NCBI GenBank assembly: GCA_944739405.2
Contig: OX123182.2
Span: 89,644,051-89,708,050 of the forward strand
Direction of reading: 5' to 3'
From: Euclidia mi
Taxonomy: Eukaryota > Arthropoda > Insecta > Lepidoptera > Erebidae
Length of the DNA: 64,000 bases
Part shown: piece after piece, positions 59,341-64,000 of the stretch
Position numbering within the stretch: position 1 is the first letter of the stretch
Layout of the letters: every line of letters starts with the position of its first letter
The notes under the pieces: model-generated
What the model was told of the DNA's origin: nothing
Databases searched by the model: none
The model's input: only the letters and a program-made list of their open reading frames with translations
Position numbers and translations under genes: made by a program

Positions 59341-60270
59341 GGTATATTCCAGTGGTAGGGTCTCTGATGTTCATACAAAATGAGCCCAAACTCGGTATGC
59401 CTAGCTCTACTCACATATGAGTACCAGCAAGAGTGATCGAATAACCCTGGAAGGTTACTTCATAAGTTCCAGTGGTAGGGTCTCTTATGTACAAACAAAA
59501 TGAGCCCAAACTCGGCATGCCTAGCTTTACTTCCATATGAGTACCAGCAAGAGTCATCGAATAACCCTGGAAGGTTACTTCATAAGTTCCAGTGGTAGGG
59601 TCACTTATGTACAAACAAAATGAGCCCAAACTCGGCATGCCTAGCTCTACTCACATATGAGAACCAGCAAGAGTCATCGAATAACCCTGGAAGGTTACTT
59701 CATAAGTTTCAGTGGTTGGGTCTCTTATGTACAAACAAAATGAGGCCAAACTCGGCATGCCGAGCTCTACTCACATATAAGAACCAGCAATAGTCATCGA
59801 ATAACCCTGGAAGGTTACTTCATAAGTTGCAGTGGTTGGGTCTCTTATGTACAAACAAAATGAGCCCAAACTCGGCATGCCTAGCTCTACTCACATATAA
59901 GAACCAGCAAGAGTCATCGAATAACCCTGGAAGGTTACTTCATAAGTTCCAGTGGTAGGGTCTTTTATGTACAAACAAAATGAGCCCAAACTCGGCATGC
60001 CTAGCTCTACTCACATAAGAGTACCAGTAAGACTCATCGAATAACCTTGGAAGGTTACTTCACTACTACCAGTGGTAGGGTCTCACTAAAACAAATAAAA
60101 TGAGCCCCAACCTGGCATAACTAGGTCTACTCTTTTATGAGTTCCAGTCGCAACACTTGAATGGGATGGTATACCATCAGTCCACATAATCTTACCAGAT
60201 TTCAACGCAAGAAACAAAATAATATCTAAATACCGAAATATATCCTGAATCAACATAATGGAAAAAATAA
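59341..60270 (-). repeat. 120-bp tandem satellite, right arm of the palindrome
   Basis: The same 120-bp unit in inverted orientation. The box CCCAAACTCGG is at 59385, 59505, 59625, 59865 and 59985, with variants at 59745 and 60105. The outermost unit and its flank (60082-60270) mirror the outermost left unit and flank (57525-57705), so the arms end in matching diverged units. Seven units here face about fourteen on the left. The switch of orientation is at about 59340-59350. Confidence 0.95.
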
Positions 60271-60932
60271 AGTAATAATGTCCATTTAGGTATATAAAAA
60301 TAAGAAACTTATTTGTACGTAATTTGCACAGCCAGGCCTATAACACATAGATACATATCACAAAAATTTCTAAGTCTCAAAGTTATTTAGTTGAACTACA
60401 TTTCCGCAAATTACCGTACGTAGTACGTACTGTTGCCGCCGTGTCGCTGTAGTGACGCGATTTTGTACCTACTAATTTTGTAAACGCGTCCTTAAGCGAC
60501 AGTCTAGCCGGTTGACAATGCGCCGAGTTTAGTGGGTTCGATTCCTTCGCGAGACAACACCTTGTGTGATACATAAATAATTGTTGTTTTGAGTATATGT
60601 GTTCATTTCGTCCGTTGGTTGTATGTTTGTAAAGTCCCCAGCAACACAAGATGCATTCGCAGTGCAGGAGTTGCCTGTTTAAAAAAACGTTTAATATGTT
60701 GAGTCATTATGACATCAAATCGTTCAACATTACGTTTGACAGAAAGACGTAACATAGAATTAGGTAACAATAATTTAATAATAATAATAATATTTTTTAT
60801 TTATTTCGGAAAAATACATCCATATTGTTGTTAGTAATTACAATAAATTTAATTTAGTGTTAGTGGTAATTTATAATTATATTATTTTCTTATAAAAACA
60901 TGTAACGGGGTCTTGAGCATCGAGTACGCATA

Positions 60933-63723
60933 TCAATGCGTGGCTACCCAATTGTTTAAAAACGGTTTGTCCATTTTTACAATTAATGTCCCCAGGATAC
61001 TGTTGGAACTCTCACGCATTCTGTGCATGATGGAGGCCGCTCTTTTTCTTAGGATGGCGAAAAAATCATCAACTCTAGCCTCAGCGAACATCTGAGAAGC
61101 ACTACAGAATCGTGGCAGTCCCAACAGCACCCTAAAGGCATTATTGTATTGTACGCGCAGGGCGCTGTACGACCGCTGCGTATATGTCACCCACGGGCTG
61201 CATGTGTAAAAGCTTTGGCAATATGCCTTAAATAATGTGATTTTGACATCACGAGAGCAACGAGCAAACCTGCGGGATATCATATTACAACGGACGGCCA
61301 GCGCCCTGCGCTCTCTTTCCATATCAGCGTCATCTGATAAATCCTCTGTGACGATGTGACCGAGGTATTTAAATTTTGTCACTCTTTGTTTGGTGTTCCA
61401 TTTAGAGTCACAGAAGGTATAACACATGGCGTGTTATTTTTACACTTAAATAGAATCATCTCGCTCTTTATAACATTATACACAAGTCCGTGTAACACCG
61501 CATAATCCTCACATATTCTAATCAGTTTTCTTAAAGCACTGATCGATGGGCACAGTAAACACATATCATCGGCATAATTGATATTATTAATTATCGTCCC
61601 GTCTATCGAGCATCCTATATTTGTTTTACTGAGCTCATCGATCAGCTGATCCATATATATGTTGAACAAAGTAGGCGAAGTCAATCCACCCTGTCTAACA
61701 CCACACTGCAATCTGTAAGCATCTGAAAACTCATTCGACCATCTCACACGATTTATTTGCGAGTTATACCAATATTTCAGGATATCTACTACTTCAGATG
61801 GTATTTTCAGGCTACGTAATTTATTCCACAGTTTTTCAAAGGATACAAGATCGAAAGCCTTGGAGAGGTCGAGAAAGGCAGCGTATACCGGGGTTTTCCT
61901 GTCTGTGTAATATTTCACAGTTTGCTTGAGCGCCAGAATGGCAGTCTCAGTAGATAGGTTTCATCGAAAGCCAAATTGTGCATCATTTAATTTTAAATTA
62001 ACATTCAGTTGGCGGTCAAGCAGACCGTCAAATACCTTACCAATAACAGTTTCTAACGTAATAGGCCGGTAGTTACACCTATCCGCGATATCACCCGTTT
62101 TATTTTTAACCACTGGCACCACTACACTCTCCATATCCTGCTCCTGCGGGCAGATAGGTGTGGCAGATGCAAGACGAGTAGAACAGTGCTAAAACTCGGT
62201 AAATGTGTGGTCCCGCATGCAACAAGTGTTCCACGCTCAGACTATCATGACCGGCAGCCTTCCCTTTTGCTAGACTCTTAACTACCTCTTCCACTTCTTT
62301 AGCAGTAAACTAAATGGGAGACTCCGAACCAGACCGTACAGGCCCATCCATCTGCTGGGTATGTTGTAGCCTTGGGTATACTCTAAAATGATTTTTAAAG
62401 ACATTAGCTATCTGTTTTGCACCTGTCACACCATCTACACTTATCGGTAGGCCTGGCTTTGTGTTTAATTTATTTGTTTGTTTCCAAAACTTGGCAAAAT
62501 TTTTCGTTTCATGGTGATGAGCTATTATATCCATTTGTACCTGTGTTTTATTGTCTTGACAGAACTTTAATTTACTCTTAAATAAACTTCTACTTCGTAT
62601 CATATCCGTATAAATCGGGCCTGTCCTAGGCATACCACATAGCCGCCAAAAAATATATTTTCACGGGCTTCCCTGTGTGCATTTTTTACATATTTATTCC
62701 ACCCTACGACATGTCTACCCTTCCCGACACCCTCCGACTCATGACTCTGCATCGCTGCGACCTGAAGGGTTTGTATCACGTTTTGATATAATTCATCTAT
62801 AAACAGTCTATGGCTAACATCTGTACACATGCTATCACAACAGTAACGGAGTGCAGGTGGCAATTCAACAGAGTCTAAAACATCCATACATATTTCATTA
62901 TAAACATTTATTTGTGTTAAATTTCTCAGCCCCCATAATATTTTGTTTGTGGGCAAATACATATCATCAACATATTTAATTCTTGTTACATTAATATAAT
63001 AATACGTTATCTGTAGTGGGAAGTGGTCCGACCAGTACACGTCATAACGCACTGTGATGTCACTAACTGTAAGCCATGCCGCTTCAGTGACCAGGCAATG
63101 ATCGAGCCAGCGTTGACACCCGTGTGCGTCACTTATAAACTTATAACTATTGCTATCTCGACCAAGCCTAGCCACATCGGCGCAAACCCAGTTCTGCTCT
63201 TAGCAGAAGTTACTTAGTTCGTTCCTAAATAATTCACCTGAATGTGCATTAAAATCTCCCAAAAGATACGCAGATTCAATATTGCAAGTCTCGATAATAG
63301 CTACAATTTCACTTAAGCATTCATTGAACTCCGCAACGTTCTCTAACGTTCTGTTGGCATATATATACTGAAAAACAACAACTCACGGTTTGATATTGTC
63401 CCTTTTATAGCTGTAATGCGGCTACTGTTACACTGTACTGTAGACACTGAACTAAAAAGGTTCTTACGCCATAAAAATGCTACTCCTCCATGTGGTCTTC
63501 CATGTAATACACCGTCGGCCAGATCTACTGCAGTTTTACCGGTGTACATAAAATCTTGATGAATATTTGCAAGGACTGGTATTTCAGGGCCCAGCAACCA
63601 AGTTTCCTGAAGGGCTATTAAATCTACAGTTTGGCACAAAGACTTAATACAATCAGACGATCTCTTCACACCCTTATAATTGAAACTTAATAGTTTCATC
63701 GGCAATAAATCATTGTTATCCAT
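60933..63723 (-). pseudogene. LINE ORF2: APE endonuclease and reverse transcriptase, broken
   Basis: Starts at ATG 63723-63721. The APE part has LSFNYKG, the catalytic Glu in LQETW and a YMPT element (63343-63723). The rest lies in different frames from 63175, 62633, 61918 and 61427, so at least four frameshifts are present, plus an in-frame TAG/TAA-type stop near 62310. The reverse transcriptase has GKAAGHDSLSVEHLL, FLDLSKAFDLV, RQGGLTSPTLFNIYM and NYADD. The C-terminal part has KYLGHIVTEDL and ends VATH at 60933. The RT style (QGGLTSP, INYADDMCLL) fits the CR1/L2/Daphne group rather than Jockey or I. Confidence 0.85.
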
Positions 63724-63999
63724 TTGTGTTGTTGTTATCCATCCTGGTCATTGTCAGTACATAGCTTTGGTTTCTATGTTTAAAGTATATGTAACGTCTG
63801 AACGAAACTCCCACTGGTCATATGTTTTCTTTCATAAAAAGACATAATTTTTTCTCAGGAATATCAAATTTGTACGCACTGCAATACTGCTTAGGCTGCC
63901 TCATCCTAATTTTAGATAGCTCTACGGCCACACCAGTTTTTTCAAGTATATATGCCGTGATATCCTCCGTTGACGCACTTTTATCGACGTTGTATATAT
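63716..63999 (-). pseudogene. LINE ORF1, C-terminal part, with one stop, overlapping ORF2
   Basis: The minus-strand frame is open from the window edge. It encodes a PHD/esterase-less ORF1 tail with KIRMRQPKQYCSAYKFDIP and a GVSFRRY motif. TGA at 63819-63821 replaces what is normally a Trp before Pro in this kind of tail. The frame then continues to TAA at 63716-63718. It overlaps the ORF2 start codon by a few bases in another frame, an arrangement suited to termination-reinitiation. Identification as ORF1 rests on position and the conserved tail style. Confidence 0.65.
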
Positions 64000-64000
64000 A

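Larger units (their letters stand above)
56867..60491. mobile_element. TTAA-flanked DNA element carrying a satellite palindrome
   Basis: TTAA (56863-56866) then GGACGCGTTTAC at one end and GTAAACGCGTCC then TTAA (60492-60495) at the other: 12-bp perfect inverted ends with TTAA target duplication, as in piggyBac and Kolobok. The element is 3,625 bp with no transposase. The left flank 56880-57460 is AT-rich and non-coding. A second inverted layer begins at 57464 and 60332 (ATTACGTACAA and inverse) and encloses the satellite arrays. Non-autonomous; the TTAA superfamily is not decided. Confidence 0.85.
56841..60687 (+). repeat. tRNA-derived SINE, family C, split by a TTAA element
   Basis: The left piece (56841-56866) has GTGTGGCGTAGTGGTTTAA, a box A. 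The right piece (60492-60687) continues TTAAGCGACAGTCTAGCCGG, has box B GGGTTCGATTCC, and runs to an A-run at 60681-60687. Joined at a single TTAA, they make one continuous tRNA-derived SINE. The insertion of 56867-60491 plus a TTAA duplication explains the split. Confidence 0.85.
60770..64000 (-). mobile_element. CR1/L2-like LINE with ORF1 and ORF2, 5' end outside the window
   Basis: On the minus strand an ORF1 tail, APE endonuclease, reverse transcriptase and a C-terminal region follow each other, ending at an AAT-type repeat tail at about 60770-60795. There is no RNase H. Several frameshifts and stops show decay. Confidence 0.85.

Noticed and set aside
57781..59640. Open frames of 72-75 codons in the satellite
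   Set aside because: They arise because the period is divisible by three; most units carry a stop at the same site and both strands show them.
57781..60170. CRISPR-like array of regular repeats
   Set aside because: Units are contiguous 120-bp tandem repeats without unique spacers, in eukaryotic DNA.

Overview
The window is eukaryotic, AT-rich, repeat-packed DNA that looks like a lepidopteran (probably noctuid-type moth) chromosome. The evidence is the repeat content: an errantivirus with an env gene, RTE, I-type and CR1/L2-type LINE copies, several tRNA-derived SINE families, TTAA- and TA-flanked DNA elements, and interspersed repeats I recognise from memory as common in moths. There are no operons, no ribosome-binding-site pattern and no CRISPR. 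I see no convincing host protein-coding exon. Every long reading frame belongs to a transposable element.

Layout. 1-6401: the 3' part of an errantivirus (gag with a nonsense codon, -1 overlap, uninterrupted pol, frameshifted env, 3' LTR). 6403-8780: 5'-truncated RNase-H LINE, minus strand. 8950-13270: repeat tails, a moth interspersed repeat, SINE family B and a terminal-inverted-repeat (TIR) element. 13280-19850: long gene-free stretch. 19854-24916: decayed Ty3/gypsy element without env. 26096-26449: LTR-like promoter block followed by a 121-bp segment identical but for one base to the leader of the previous element. 27179-29510: small elements, a perfect hairpin and gene-free DNA. 29511-31665: decayed minus-strand reverse transcriptase of an unusual LDDG type, whose downstream flank carries the same 3' tail as SINE family A. 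31891-38969: nested inverted-repeat elements, SINEs, a minisatellite and a GC-rich repeat. 41615-42080: SINE A inside SINE B. 42318-45556: decayed RTE LINE. 48048-50799: a DNA element carrying a SINE A copy and a 302-bp hairpin that is itself split by a SINE B copy. 51969-53937: open-frame LINE reverse transcriptase fragment. 54625-55812: element with 28-bp perfect inverted repeats. 56841-60687: a SINE split by a TTAA-flanked element that holds a head-to-head 120-bp satellite palindrome. 60770-64000: CR1/L2-like LINE with overlapping ORF1 and ORF2, minus strand.

How the parts relate. The window is an archive of nested insertions whose relative ages can be read from who interrupts whom. The most informative links are: (1) the LDDG reverse transcriptase and the four SINE A tails share a 3' sequence with a UUCG-type hairpin, suggesting a LINE/SINE partnership; (2) SINE families B and D share a tRNA-derived head but have different bodies, D ending in an RTE-like tail; (3) the satellite palindrome lies wholly inside a TTAA element that landed between the A and B boxes of a SINE. 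Element boundaries given here were found by eye and are approximate unless flanking duplications are cited.
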